NCBI GenBank assembly: GCA_021772075.1
Contig: JAETNQ010000004.1
Coordinates: 1 to 64,000 of the forward strand
Direction: 5' to 3'
DNA length: 64,000 nt
Origin: Lachnospiraceae bacterium
GTDB lineage: Bacteria > Bacillota > Clostridia > Lachnospirales > Lachnospiraceae
In this document: positions 15,802-23,833 of the stretch, piece after piece
Numbering within the stretch: the stretch's first letter is position 1
How the letters are laid out: every line of letters starts with the position of its first letter
Program-made: the position numbers and the translations under genes
Notes under the pieces: model-generated
What the model was told of the DNA's origin: nothing
The model's input: the letters and a program-made list of their open reading frames with translations, nothing else
Database searches by the model: none

Positions 15802-16233
15802 TTACAGTCGTTTGCCGCATTTCTCTTCGCAATATTTGCAGCGGTAGATCTCTTTTTTCTCATCGGAAAGGATAAATATGTGAGGCAGCTCCTGCTCGAT
15901 GGAAGTAATGCATCTCGGGTTTTTGCATTTGATGATATTGCGGATTTCCTTAGGAAGCGCGAGTTCTTTTTTATCTACGATTTTTCCGTCTTTGATGACA
16001 TTGACTGTAATATTATGATCGATAAAGGCAAGGACGTCAAGGTCGAGAGTATTGATATCGCATTCGACTTTCAAAATGTCTTTTTTTCCCATTTTATTGC
16101 TTCTGGCATTTTTGATAATGGCAACGGTGCAATCCAGTTTATCCAGCTGGAGATGATGATAGATGGAAAGGCTTTTGCCCGCTTCTATATGGTCTAAAAC
16201 AAAGCCTTCTTCGATTTTTCCTACATTTAACAT
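15802..16233 (-). CDS. pyrI: Aspartate carbamoyltransferase regulatory chain
   Basis: The 143-residue protein has the allosteric nucleotide domain (GFVLDHIEAGKSL, residues 10-22) and a C-terminal zinc domain with four cysteines in CKNPRC and CKYCEEKC. It binds CTP/ATP and tunes the PyrB catalytic trimers in pyrimidine synthesis. It lies 29 bases after pyrB with its own AAAGGAGG site. PyrI in Clostridia is often at this position. Confidence 0.96.
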   Translation of the reverse strand: MLNVGKIEEGFVLDHIEAGKSLSIYHHLQLDKLDCTVAIIKNARSNKMGKKDILKVECDINTLDLDVLAFIDHNITVNVIKDGKIVDKKELALPKEIRNIIKCKNPRCITSIEQELPHIFILSDEKKEIYRCKYCEEKCGKRL

Positions 16234-16262
16234 GGTATCAGTATACCTCCTTTACCGGTTTT

Positions 16263-17195
16263 TCATTCCTGCGGGGTTGTTGGCTTCGCATATTCGAGCA
16301 AAGTAAGAATCAGAGCCATACGGACGTACACGCCGTACTGCACTTGTTTGAAATAAGCGGCTCTCGGATCATCATCTACTTCCACGGAAATCTCATTGAC
16401 GCGGGGAAGCGGATGGAGAACCAGCATATCCTGTTTGGCAAGGGCCATTTTTTCTTTATTCAATATGTAAAAATCTTTTAAGCGGACATAATCTTCTTCA
16501 TTGAAAAACCGCTCTCTTTGTACTCTTGTCATATAGAGGAAGTCCAGGCGCGGCATGATTTCTTCCAGCCGGATTACTTCTTCATAGGAGATATTTTTTT
16601 CCCGCAGCATTTCCGTAATATAATCCGGGACGCGCAGTTCCTGGGGGGAGATAAAGATGAAATGCACGTTGGGATAGCGCACGAGCGCGTTGATCAGCGA
16701 GTGGACAGTCCTTCCGAATTTCAAATCCCCGCAGAGGCCGATGGTAAAATTGCCCAGCGAGCCTTTTAAAGAACGGATGGTGAGCAGGTCCGTCAATGTC
16801 TGGGTAGGGTGCTGATGGCCGCCGTCTCCGGCATTGATAACCGGGATGGAGGATTTTTCCGCAGCCACCATAGGAGCGCCCTCTTTGTGGTGGCGCATGG
16901 CGCAGATGTCCGCAAAACAGGAAATCACCCGGATCGTGTCGGATACGCTTTCCCCTTTGGAAGCGGAGGAAGAGGCTGCATCGGAAAAACCGATGACGCT
17001 TCCGCCTAAGTTCAGCATGGCCGCTTCAAAACTGAGCCTTGTGCGGGTGCTGGGCTCGTAAAAGCAGGTAGCGAGCTTCTTGCCTTCGCACATTTTTGCA
17101 TATTTCGGCATATTGTTTTCGATATCGTTGGCAAGGTCGAAGAGCTGGTCCAATTCTTCGACCGTAAAATCAAGGGGACTCATTAAATGTCTCAT
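16263..17195 (-). CDS. pyrB: Aspartate carbamoyltransferase catalytic chain
   Basis: The 310-residue enzyme joins carbamoyl phosphate and aspartate, the first committed pyrimidine step. Signatures are the carbamoyl-phosphate loop [13 protein letters not shown] (residues about 45-57), the SxxKGES loop [13 protein letters not shown] in [11 protein letters not shown], and HPLPR near the end. ATG at 17193-17195 ([10 protein letters not shown]) has AAAGGAA upstream; a longer frame to 17240 lacks a ribosome site. It is followed by pyrI. A hairpin with a T-rich end in the 5' leader may attenuate the operon. Confidence 0.96.
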   Translation of the reverse strand: MRHLMSPLDFTVEELDQLFDLANDIENNMPKYAKMCEGKKLATCFYEPSTRTRLSFEAAMLNLGGSVIGFSDAASSSASKGESVSDTIRVISCFADICAMRHHKEGAPMVAAEKSSIPVINAGDGGHQHPTQTLTDLLTIRSLKGSLGNFTIGLCGDLKFGRTVHSLINALVRYPNVHFIFISPQELRVPDYITEMLREKNISYEEVIRLEEIMPRLDFLYMTRVQRERFFNEEDYVRLKDFYILNKEKMALAKQDMLVLHPLPRVNEISVEVDDDPRAAYFKQVQYGVYVRMALILTLLEYAKPTTPQE

Positions 17196-17220
17196 GATAA
17201 TGGATTCCTTTCTGATCGTA

Positions 17221-17256
17221 ACAAAATCGAAGAGAAGCAATGTTCTCTCCGATTTG
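17221..17256 (-). terminator. Terminator or attenuator ahead of pyrB
   Basis: On the minus strand AAATCGGAGAGAA pairs with TTCTCTTCGATTT, then TTGTT follows. It lies between the nitroreductase stop and pyrB with no clear promoter after it, so it is either a leaky terminator or a pyrBI attenuator. Confidence 0.6.
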
Positions 17257-17271
17257 CGGATGTTTTTATTT

Positions 17272-17811
17272 CTATGTATAAGATAACAGATCCTCCACGG
17301 ATTTGCGCCGGGGTGCTGCAGGTTCCTCCGCCGGATAACCGATCGGGATCAGCGCAACCACTTCCCGGTCGTCTGGAAGGTTCAAAAGCTCGCCTGCCTT
17401 TTTATCATCAAAAATACCTTCGATAACGCTTCCGATGCCCTGTTCATATGCGGCGAGGCAAAAAGACTGGGATGCGATGCCGGCATCGAACATCTGCCAG
17501 GAATCTCCTCTCCTTGTAGTAAAAGAACCGTCCCTTTCGTAGCCGCATCTGTTTTTCATAACAGCGATGACAATTAACATCGGCGCGCCTTTGATAATAG
17601 CGCCATTATTTGGAAATGCGGAAGTACATTCGTCAGCAATCTTATCCTTTAATTCGCCTTCGACGGCGATATAACGCGCGATCTGCGTGTTTTTCCAACT
17701 GGGGGAATAGGATGCCGTTTCGATGATCTCTTCAAGCAGGGAATGGTCGATCGGCCGGTCGGTGAATTTACGGATGCTTCTGCGCCCTTTGATACATTCT
17801 TTTGCTGTCAT
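17272..17811 (-). CDS. Nitroreductase family protein
   Basis: The 179-residue flavoprotein has the FMN-binding start [12 protein letters not shown] (residues 10-21), the SPSWKNTQ loop, the central [21 protein letters not shown] helix region and the closing [10 protein letters not shown] strand. Members reduce nitro groups, flavins or other acceptors with NAD(P)H. It is at the short end of the family. AAGGAGG precedes ATG, and a good promoter lies 50-75 bases upstream. It is upstream of pyrB on the same strand, with a hairpin between them. Confidence 0.9.
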   Translation of the reverse strand: MTAKECIKGRRSIRKFTDRPIDHSLLEEIIETASYSPSWKNTQIARYIAVEGELKDKIADECTSAFPNNGAIIKGAPMLIVIAVMKNRCGYERDGSFTTRRGDSWQMFDAGIASQSFCLAAYEQGIGSVIEGIFDDKKAGELLNLPDDREVVALIPIGYPAEEPAAPRRKSVEDLLSYT

Positions 17812-17832
17812 TCGTTACCTCCTTTAAATTAG

Positions 17833-17888
17833 TGTTTGTTTTAAAACATTTTTTGTTTTATGATAACATAACAAAGGAGCGCTTTCAA
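17833..17888 (-). promoter_or_regulatory. Nitroreductase promoter and palindrome
   Basis: On the minus strand TTGAAA (17883-17888) and TATCAT (17860-17865) are 17 bases apart. TGTTTTAAAACA near 17836-17847 is a palindrome between promoter and gene. AGGAATTCCT at about 17897-17906, just upstream, recalls the site before alaX. Confidence 0.65.
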
Positions 17889-17935
17889 CTCGAAATAGGA
17901 ATTCCTTTGAAAAATTTAATATATGAAAAGAAAAT

Positions 17936-18314
17936 ATGCGGCACGGGAATCCATTTTTACAGAAGGCATGGCCGTCGGGGGATGGGGGACGACAGGAAGG
18001 CCGGGATGGGGAAAAGGGGCTGCGGGGTTGGAATTTTCTGTTGGAGCTTCCCATCAGATTTCACTAATGAAATGGAAAAGGAACTTCAAACCGGGCGGGG
18101 CGGAAATAAAGGGCATCCTTGCCCTATATTTCCTAAAATTGCCATCCATGGCAATTTTCCCCTATTCTTCGGCCATTTCATAAGTGAAATTGCTGATGGT
18201 ACGCAACAACAGAAAATTCCAACCCCGCAGCCCCTTTCCCCCATCCCGGCCTTCCTGTCGTCCCCCATCCCCCGGCGGCCATGCCTTCTGTAAAAATGGA
18301 TTCCCGTGCCGCAT
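17936..18314. repeat. Giant hairpin 2 (108-bp arms)
   Basis: Bases 17936-18043 and 18207-18314 are reverse complements over 108 bases with two mismatches. The 163-base middle folds again, with CCATCAG...TTTCACTAATGAAATGG near 18050-18074 matching 18172-18199 inverted, plus a GGCATCCTTGCC loop and an AATTGCCATCCATGGCAATT hairpin. A G-quadruplex-capable run with four G-tracts lies at 18003-18027. It again fills a divergent gap, between the nitroreductase and the RNase H gene. It shares no sequence with hairpin 1 that I can see. Confidence 0.9.
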
Positions 18315-18340
18315 GTTTTTCACAGCATATTTTCCTCCGC

Positions 18341-18369
18341 TTGAAATCCCGGCGGCAAGATAGTATACT
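18341..18369 (+). promoter_or_regulatory. Promoter of RNase H gene
   Basis: TTGAAA at 18341-18346 and TATACT at 18364-18369 are 17 bases apart, 27 bases beyond the giant hairpin. Confidence 0.75.
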
Positions 18370-18406
18370 GGGAAGAACAGCATGGATCAAAAATCAGGAG
18401 GCTTGG

Positions 18407-19072
18407 ATGGCGAAAAAGAAATATTATGCGGTCAGAAAAGGGCTGCGGACAGGAATATTTGAAAGCTGGCAGGAATGCCAGGCCGTGGTATCGGGATATG
18501 GCAATGCGGAATATAAAAGTTTTTCCACCAGAGAGGAAGCGAGGGCTTATCTGGGAGAAACGGATGCAGGGCAGGAAGGGGCGGCGTCCGTGGAAGAAGA
18601 TTTTGAGCAGGAGCCTGGAAAGGTCATAGCCTACGTGGACGGAAGTTATGACGATAAACTGAAAAAATATTCGTTTGGGTGCATCCTGCTTCTGCCTTCC
18701 GGCGATATCGTAAAAGAATCCGGAAACGGGGACAATCCGGAGTCGCTGGCGATACGCAATGTGGCGGGCGAGATGCTTGGAGCGATGTATGCCGTAAAAT
18801 GGGCGATGATCAACGGGTATTCGGAAATCGAACTGCGGTATGATTATGAAGGAATCGAAAAATGGGTGCAGGGAATGTGGAAAGCGAAAAATGAACTGGC
18901 CAGGAAATATGCGGCCGCCATGAATGACTGGAAGCGGTTCATACATATTTCTTTCCTAAAGATTGAGGCTCATTCCAACAACAGGTATAATGATATGGCA
19001 GATGAACTTGCAAAATCGGCGCTTATCCACGGGAACGGGATTCCTAAAATAAGCAGATACCATGCGGAATAA
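18407..19072 (+). CDS. rnhA: Ribonuclease H with viroplasmin-like N-terminus
   Basis: The 221-residue protein starts with a caulimovirus viroplasmin-like domain (KKKYYAVRKGLRTGIF, SWQECQAVVSGY) that binds RNA-DNA hybrids, then an acidic linker, then an RNase HI domain from about residue 72. The catalytic set is visible: D in AYVDGSYD, E in VAGEMLGA, D in LRYDYEG, H in EAHSNN and D in YNDMADELAK. It removes RNA from RNA-DNA hybrids. AGGAGG precedes ATG at 18407; the frame extends to 18281 into the hairpin but that part cannot be coding because the promoter is there. Confidence 0.92.
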   Translation: MAKKKYYAVRKGLRTGIFESWQECQAVVSGYGNAEYKSFSTREEARAYLGETDAGQEGAASVEEDFEQEPGKVIAYVDGSYDDKLKKYSFGCILLLPSGDIVKESGNGDNPESLAIRNVAGEMLGAMYAVKWAMINGYSEIELRYDYEGIEKWVQGMWKAKNELARKYAAAMNDWKRFIHISFLKIEAHSNNRYNDMADELAKSALIHGNGIPKISRYHAE

Positions 19073-19096
19073 AAATAAGGAAAAGGAGAAAAGGCG

Positions 19097-19468
19097 ATGG
19101 AATATGTGGAAAGAAAGAGGCTGTTGTTTTTCGGTTTGCCATGGACGTTTACAAAGTATACGGTGAGGGAGGATGATGTTGTGATCAACAGCGGATTCCT
19201 GAAGACCTGTGAAAATAACTGCTATATGTATAAAATTCAGGATGTGGAACTTCAAGTATCCCTGATGGAAAGAATTTTCGGACTGGGAACGGTGGTATGT
19301 TATACCGGCGACACGACCCATCCGCGCCTGCTGCTGGAACGGATTAAACACGCAAAAGAGATCAAGGATTATATCTTGAAGGAATCAGAAGAGGCGCGAA
19401 GGAAGAGAAGGACATTGAATACACTGAATATCGGTTCCGAAGGGATAGATGATACGGATCAGGACTGA
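19097..19468 (+). CDS. PH domain-containing protein
   Basis: The 123-residue protein has a bacterial PH (bPH2/DUF304-like) domain: WTFTKYTVREDDVVINSGF, then YMYKIQDVELQVSLMERIFGLGTV and PRLLLERI. A charged helical tail follows. There are no membrane segments, so it is a free PH fold. The role in cells is not established. It lies 24 bases after rnhA with AAAAGGAGAAAAGGCG before ATG, so both are probably in one transcript. Confidence 0.8.
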   Translation: MEYVERKRLLFFGLPWTFTKYTVREDDVVINSGFLKTCENNCYMYKIQDVELQVSLMERIFGLGTVVCYTGDTTHPRLLLERIKHAKEIKDYILKESEEARRKRRTLNTLNIGSEGIDDTDQD

Positions 19469-19509
19469 ATGTCCGAACATGCCATAAGGCTGGCCTAAGA
19501 CGGGGCGGT

Positions 19510-19917
19510 TCAGCTTTCATCGGTTTCTTTGATAAGACGTTCAAAAAGAAGCCCGGCAAAGATCCAGCAGGGCAGATAGTCCAGGCGGACCACTTTTTTA
19601 ATGTTCCACTTGGAGCGGCTATAATTCCATGGACAAAGCTCGCGGCGCATTAAAAGGGAACCGGTGACAAATTCCCCGATAAAGATGAGGACTGCATAAA
19701 GAAAACCGCGCACAAGGAAATGGCGTTTTTTCACGATGCGGCATACGGGAGCCAGAAAGGCAGCCATGCCATATATGGGAAACATCCAGACGGAGGTGTT
19801 TCCGTTTAGGGTGAATTCCCTCCGGCGGAAGGAATTCAGGGCGGTAAAGGATATCTCCAGGCACCAGCCGAGGATACCGCAATGGATGAAGTTATGCACT
19901 AATTTTTTCATAGGCAT
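19510..19917 (-). CDS. Short CmpB-family membrane protein
   Basis: The 135-residue protein has about four membrane segments and the family motifs GILGWCLEISFTA and LNGNTSVWMFPIYG, related to the N-terminal half of the larger CmpB protein at 12115. The C-terminus is short and charged. The start is taken at ATG 19915-19917 (ATGCCTATG); the frame runs further upstream into the preceding gene but lacks a ribosome site there. It follows the DUF5050 gene by 73 bases on the same strand. Function is unknown. Confidence 0.75.
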   Translation of the reverse strand: MPMKKLVHNFIHCGILGWCLEISFTALNSFRRREFTLNGNTSVWMFPIYGMAAFLAPVCRIVKKRHFLVRGFLYAVLIFIGEFVTGSLLMRRELCPWNYSRSKWNIKKVVRLDYLPCWIFAGLLFERLIKETDES

Positions 19918-19990
19918 AGTATTTCCTGTTTTTTGGGAAATATACCGGGATTCCGCAGAGATTGCCAGTCTTTCTCTGCGGAATCCTGTT

Positions 19991-21046
19991 TTATTTCTGC
20001 TGCTTTTCCTTCGCCTGCTCCGCAACAGCGGCTGCCTCGGCCTCGCTGAAAACGGTGACATTGACAGGCCCATAGGTCGGAGTCCGGTACATCGGCGTAT
20101 CGCTGTCGAAAACAGTGAAGTAAACATAGTCGGCGGTCATATTAATATTCGTATAGTTGCCGGAGGCTACCACTTCGTTTTGGCTGCCATCGATATACAT
20201 GCGTTTGAGGGCAGGATCGCTGGCAGAATTTTTCTGGTAGTAAATATAGTCTCCATAGATATTAAATAAATCCACCCTGTCCTCAGTCAGCACTTCGATC
20301 GTGTTTTCCACAGGGAAATAGCGGCATAGGCGGTAGTTGTTGGCAACATCCATATAGTAATAATAGCCCCCGTAATAAATGGGGTTCCATACGTCGGCTC
20401 CTGTCCACTGGACAGCGACGGAATGGTTATAAGTATTTAGGGTATACAGATAATGGTCGTCCTGGGTGCCGCTGAAATACATGACGCCGTCTACGATGCA
20501 GGCCGGGTTGACCAGGTAATCCGCCACCAGTATGTCTTCGGATTTGTCGATTTTGATCTTATAAAGCTCCGTGCCGTTCTGGTTGTAATTGCTGAAGTTC
20601 TGGTAAAAGAGATAATTGCCGCAAAGCTGGATCGTGATGGCGTTTCCTCTTTTCAGGCAATGGGCGTCCTTTCCGTTTCGCTTGCTGCGGAAGATGCCGT
20701 AATTGCGCTGTACATAGCTTTCCCCCTTTTTGGCGCTGTCCATATAATAATACAGATAGTTGGAGTCGGCATTGATGGATGTCACCTTGGAGGTGCTCAG
20801 TTTTTTCATGTCCGTCCCGTCAGGGTTCATGGAATAGAGACAGCCGTTATCATAGAGATTGGAAAAATAGATGATGCCCTCCGATTCGCAGAAAAGCCCT
20901 CCATTATTCAAATTGCCCGCCGTGTTGCCGGTGACATAGCCTTTGTTCATTTTCACACGCTGCGACAGGAGCATGAAGATCATGACCGAAGCAAAGGCGA
21001 GTATGGCGACTGCGGCGATAATAATTGTCTTTGTTTTCCTTTTCAT
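19991..21046 (-). CDS. DUF5050-type membrane-anchored beta-propeller-like protein
   Basis: The 351-residue protein has one N-terminal membrane anchor (residues 8-28), then repeated units of the DUF5050 kind such as GGLFCESEGIIYFSNLYD, LYSMNPDGTDMKKL, YLYYYM and GDYIYYQ. The repeats predict a secreted propeller-like domain. The tail is Ala/Glu/Lys-rich. It sits outside the membrane; its ligand is unknown. A clear promoter is found 40 bases upstream, with an ATAAACGTTTAT palindrome inside the spacer. Confidence 0.8.
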   Translation of the reverse strand: MKRKTKTIIIAAVAILAFASVMIFMLLSQRVKMNKGYVTGNTAGNLNNGGLFCESEGIIYFSNLYDNGCLYSMNPDGTDMKKLSTSKVTSINADSNYLYYYMDSAKKGESYVQRNYGIFRSKRNGKDAHCLKRGNAITIQLCGNYLFYQNFSNYNQNGTELYKIKIDKSEDILVADYLVNPACIVDGVMYFSGTQDDHYLYTLNTYNHSVAVQWTGADVWNPIYYGGYYYYMDVANNYRLCRYFPVENTIEVLTEDRVDLFNIYGDYIYYQKNSASDPALKRMYIDGSQNEVVASGNYTNINMTADYVYFTVFDSDTPMYRTPTYGPVNVTVFSEAEAAAVAEQAKEKQQK

Positions 21047-21083
21047 TATTTTAACCTCTTACTGCATTGTTATTGTTAAATAA

Positions 21084-21112
21084 ATTATAAACGTTTATTT
21101 ACTTGCTATCAA
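21084..21112 (-). promoter_or_regulatory. Promoter of DUF5050 gene
   Basis: On the minus strand TTGATA (21107-21112) and TATAAT (21084-21089) are 17 bases apart. The palindrome ATAAACGTTTAT (21088-21099) overlaps the -10 box and may be an operator. Confidence 0.75.
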
Positions 21113-21168
21113 GTAGGTTTTGTTATAAGATTAAAAATGATTTAAGGACTGTGAAAGGAACATAAGAT

Positions 21169-22296
21169 ATGGATTTGGCGGATTTGAGGGAACGGATCGA
21201 CGGGATCGACAAGCAGATCGTGGAATTGTATGAGCAGAGAATGGATATTTCCAGGCAGGTTGCGGAATATAAAATCGAGACTGGAAAAAAAGTTTTCGAT
21301 AAGGAAAGGGAAGAAGAGAAGCTGAGAAAAGTAAAGTCCATGACAGGCGATGAGTTTAACCGCCATGGGGTAGAGGAACTGTTCGAGCAGATCATGTCCA
21401 TGAGCAGGAAACTGCAGTATAAAATGCTGGCGGAAAAAGGGGGCATGGGGAGGCTTCCTTTTATGGAAGTGGACAGCCTGGAGAAAGAGGAGGCGAGGGT
21501 GGTTTTCCCGGGAGCGGAGGGCGCTTATACCCAGGAAGCCATGAAGCGTTATTTTGGAAAGGATGTGAACAGCTTTCATGTGGATACTTTCCGCGATGCA
21601 ATGGTCGCCATCGACGAGGGCAGGGCGGATTATGCGGTGCTGCCGATCGAGAACTCCACGGCGGGCATTGTGAATGAAATCTACGATATGCTGGTGGAGT
21701 TTGAAAATTATATCGTGGGGGAACAGATTATCCAAATAGAACATTGCCTGATGGCGGCGCCGGGGACGAAGCTGGAGGATATCAAGACCGTATACTCCCA
21801 TCCCCAGTCCTTGATGCAAAGTTCCAAATATCTGCGGGAACATGCTTCCTGGAGGCAGATCGGCATGGACAACAATGCTTTTGCCGCAAGAAAAGTAGCG
21901 GAGGACGGAGACGGGACGCAGGCGGCGATAGCCGGCGCCCATGCGGCGGAGGCATATGGCCTGGAAATACTGGAAAAAGGGGTGAACCGGTCCAGTGCCA
22001 ACTCCACCCGTTTTATTATCGTGACAAACCGGAAAATCTTTTTGAAAAATGCGGGAAAAGTCAGCATATGTTTTGAAGTGCCCCATGAAAGCGGCTCCCT
22101 TTACCATATGCTTTCCCACATTATTTATAATAACCTGAATATGAACCGGATAGAAAGCCGCCCTGTAGAGGACAGGAACTGGGAATACCGATTCTTTATC
22201 GATTTCGACGGTAACCTCGGGGACGGCGCGGTGAAAAACGCGCTGCGGGGGCTTCGGGAAGAGGCGCGGAATATGAGGATATTGGGCAACTATTAG
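21169..22296 (+). CDS. pheA: Bifunctional chorismate mutase / prephenate dehydratase
   Basis: The 375-residue protein has a chorismate mutase AroQ domain (residues 1-90, with LRERIDGIDKQIVELYEQRMDIS), a prephenate dehydratase domain (about 108-290, FPGAEGAYTQEA, LPIENSTAGIV, NSTRFIIV with the catalytic TRF) and a C-terminal ACT domain with ESRP that binds phenylalanine. It turns chorismate into phenylpyruvate and should be feedback-inhibited by Phe. It is a stand-alone gene. Directly after the stop lies copy 1 of the structured repeat. Confidence 0.96.
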   Translation: MDLADLRERIDGIDKQIVELYEQRMDISRQVAEYKIETGKKVFDKEREEEKLRKVKSMTGDEFNRHGVEELFEQIMSMSRKLQYKMLAEKGGMGRLPFMEVDSLEKEEARVVFPGAEGAYTQEAMKRYFGKDVNSFHVDTFRDAMVAIDEGRADYAVLPIENSTAGIVNEIYDMLVEFENYIVGEQIIQIEHCLMAAPGTKLEDIKTVYSHPQSLMQSSKYLREHASWRQIGMDNNAFAARKVAEDGDGTQAAIAGAHAAEAYGLEILEKGVNRSSANSTRFIIVTNRKIFLKNAGKVSICFEVPHESGSLYHMLSHIIYNNLNMNRIESRPVEDRNWEYRFFIDFDGNLGDGAVKNALRGLREEARNMRILGNY

Positions 22297-22408
22297 TGTG
22301 AAGAGAAGTTCTAAGGCTCACAGCAAGGGCTGTTTCGCCAAGAACTTCTAGGGTTCGCGTTGCGAACCGCTCTTCACACCGAAGAACGCCTGAAAAGAGG
22401 CGTTCTTC
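22296..22408 (+). repeat. Structured repeat, copy 1
   Basis: GTGTGAAGAG (22296-22305) pairs with CTCTTCACAC (22370-22379). Inside, AGAAGTTCT pairs with AGAACTTCT around a GGC-CAGC / GCTG-GCC hairpin, and GGTTCGC pairs with GCGAACC. A third hairpin, GAAGAACGCCT with AGGCGTTCTTC, follows at 22381-22408. Two related copies are at 47631 and 47766 with compensating changes in the stems. There is no T-run after the last stem. Confidence 0.85.
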
Positions 22409-22410
22409 CC

Positions 22411-22450
22411 GTTACAATAAGCTGGCCCGCGGAGTGCGGCAGCGTTTGTT
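22411..22450. repeat. REP-like palindrome, copy C
   Basis: GTTACAATAAGCTGGCCCGC followed by GGAGTGCGGCAGCGTTTGTT is a diverged copy of the element at 3866 and 9004. It directly follows the structured repeat. Confidence 0.75.
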
Positions 22451-22492
22451 GATGGCTGGTAGGCTGGGAAGCGGTATGAGGGGGAGTGATAA

Positions 22493-23809
22493 ATGAAAGA
22501 GCAGGAATTGATCATATACAGAGAGGCGGAAAGCGGCGGGCTGCTGGGGGATATGGCTTGGCTGATGGAGCATTGGCGGGAGGAGGATGCCGGCTGGGGT
22601 GCGGATGGGGGAAGGGAGAAGAAACGTTCCCTGTTGTACGGCTGCATGCACCGGCTGCTGGAAATGGCGGGGCATCATGGTTTTTACGGGAATTTGTGGC
22701 ATTGTTACTTGGCCAATCTTCTTGTCAATAACGAAAACAGCTACAGCATGGCCTGTGAAATGCGGGGGGAAGTGCAGGGGACGATCAACCATGCCGTGCT
22801 GCATGACATGGCCATATTCAAGGAGTGGTATGACTATGATTTCAGAGGGATGATGGATTGTCTGGATGTCTGGGAATTTGAACTCGTTTTGGATTATGAC
22901 GGCTGCGAACGGGAAAGCAAGGTGTATAACAGGCGCATCTGCCAAAGGATCTGCGGCCTGGCGGAGAGGTTTCGGCAGGATCGTTCCCCGGAAGAGATGA
23001 AAGCGACCCTGACGGAGTTTTACCGGGAATACGGAGTGGGGAAATTCGGGCTGCATAAGGCATTCCGCATCGCGCATGGGGAGCAGGGGGCGGATATTGT
23101 CCCGATTCTGAATATGGCGCATGTGCATCTGGACGATCTGGTGGGCTATGAGATTCCTAAAAAGAAACTGATAGAAAATACGGAGGCTTTTGTGGAAGGG
23201 AGAAAGGCAAACAACTGTCTGCTGTTCGGAGATGCCGGGACGGGGAAATCTTCCAGCATGAAAGCGATTGCCAATACGTATTATAATAAGGGGCTTCGCA
23301 TGATCGAATTGTACAAGCATCAGTTCCGGGATCTGAATGATGTGATCGCGCAGATTAAAAACCGCAATTATAAGTTTATTATTTATATGGATGATCTTAG
23401 TTTTGAGGAGTTCGAAACCGAGTATAAATATTTAAAAGCCGTGATTGAAGGAGGGTTGGAAAAAAAACCGGAAAATGTGTTGATTTATGCCACTTCCAAC
23501 CGCAGGCACCTGATCAAAGAAACCTTTGCGGATAAAGAAGGGCGCAGGGACCAGCTTCACGCCGGCGATACGGTTCAGGAAAAACTGTCCCTGGCATTCC
23601 GCTTCGGGGTGACGATCTTTTTTGGCGCGCCGGATAAGCGCCAGTTCCAGGAAATTGTCAGCGCATTGGCGGAAAGGAACGGTATTGGGATGCCGAAGGA
23701 AGAGCTTTTGGCGGAAGCGAACCGGTGGGAGCTGTCCCATGGCGGGCTTTCGGGAAGAACGGCGCAGCAGTTTATCGATTATCTATTAGGGCTGGAAAAG
23801 CAGGAATGA
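22493..23809 (+). CDS. DUF815 family AAA ATPase
   Basis: The 438-residue protein has a helical N-terminal half and a DUF815 P-loop ATPase domain from about residue 200. Walker A is GDAGTGKSS (from residue 246), Walker B is IIYMDDLSFEEF, and YATSNRRHLIKETFAD with a later LAFRFGVTIFF and LSGRTAQQFIDYLL are family marks. DUF815 ATPases resemble AAA+ remodelling enzymes but have no firm role. It begins a run of closely spaced genes with ppx, ppk and maf (gaps of 24, 18 and -8 bases), so a link to polyphosphate metabolism is possible. Confidence 0.88.
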   Translation: MKEQELIIYREAESGGLLGDMAWLMEHWREEDAGWGADGGREKKRSLLYGCMHRLLEMAGHHGFYGNLWHCYLANLLVNNENSYSMACEMRGEVQGTINHAVLHDMAIFKEWYDYDFRGMMDCLDVWEFELVLDYDGCERESKVYNRRICQRICGLAERFRQDRSPEEMKATLTEFYREYGVGKFGLHKAFRIAHGEQGADIVPILNMAHVHLDDLVGYEIPKKKLIENTEAFVEGRKANNCLLFGDAGTGKSSSMKAIANTYYNKGLRMIELYKHQFRDLNDVIAQIKNRNYKFIIYMDDLSFEEFETEYKYLKAVIEGGLEKKPENVLIYATSNRRHLIKETFADKEGRRDQLHAGDTVQEKLSLAFRFGVTIFFGAPDKRQFQEIVSALAERNGIGMPKEELLAEANRWELSHGGLSGRTAQQFIDYLLGLEKQE

Positions 23810-23833
23810 TAAAAGGGAAAGGCAGGAGATGGA

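Noticed and set aside
17923-18390. Paired open frames on both strands around 18000-18390
   Set aside because: They mirror each other because of the giant palindrome and lack ribosome sites.
22411-22450. REP-like copies as tRNA or riboswitch fragments
   Set aside because: The hairpin is too short and has no cloverleaf or known aptamer sequence.
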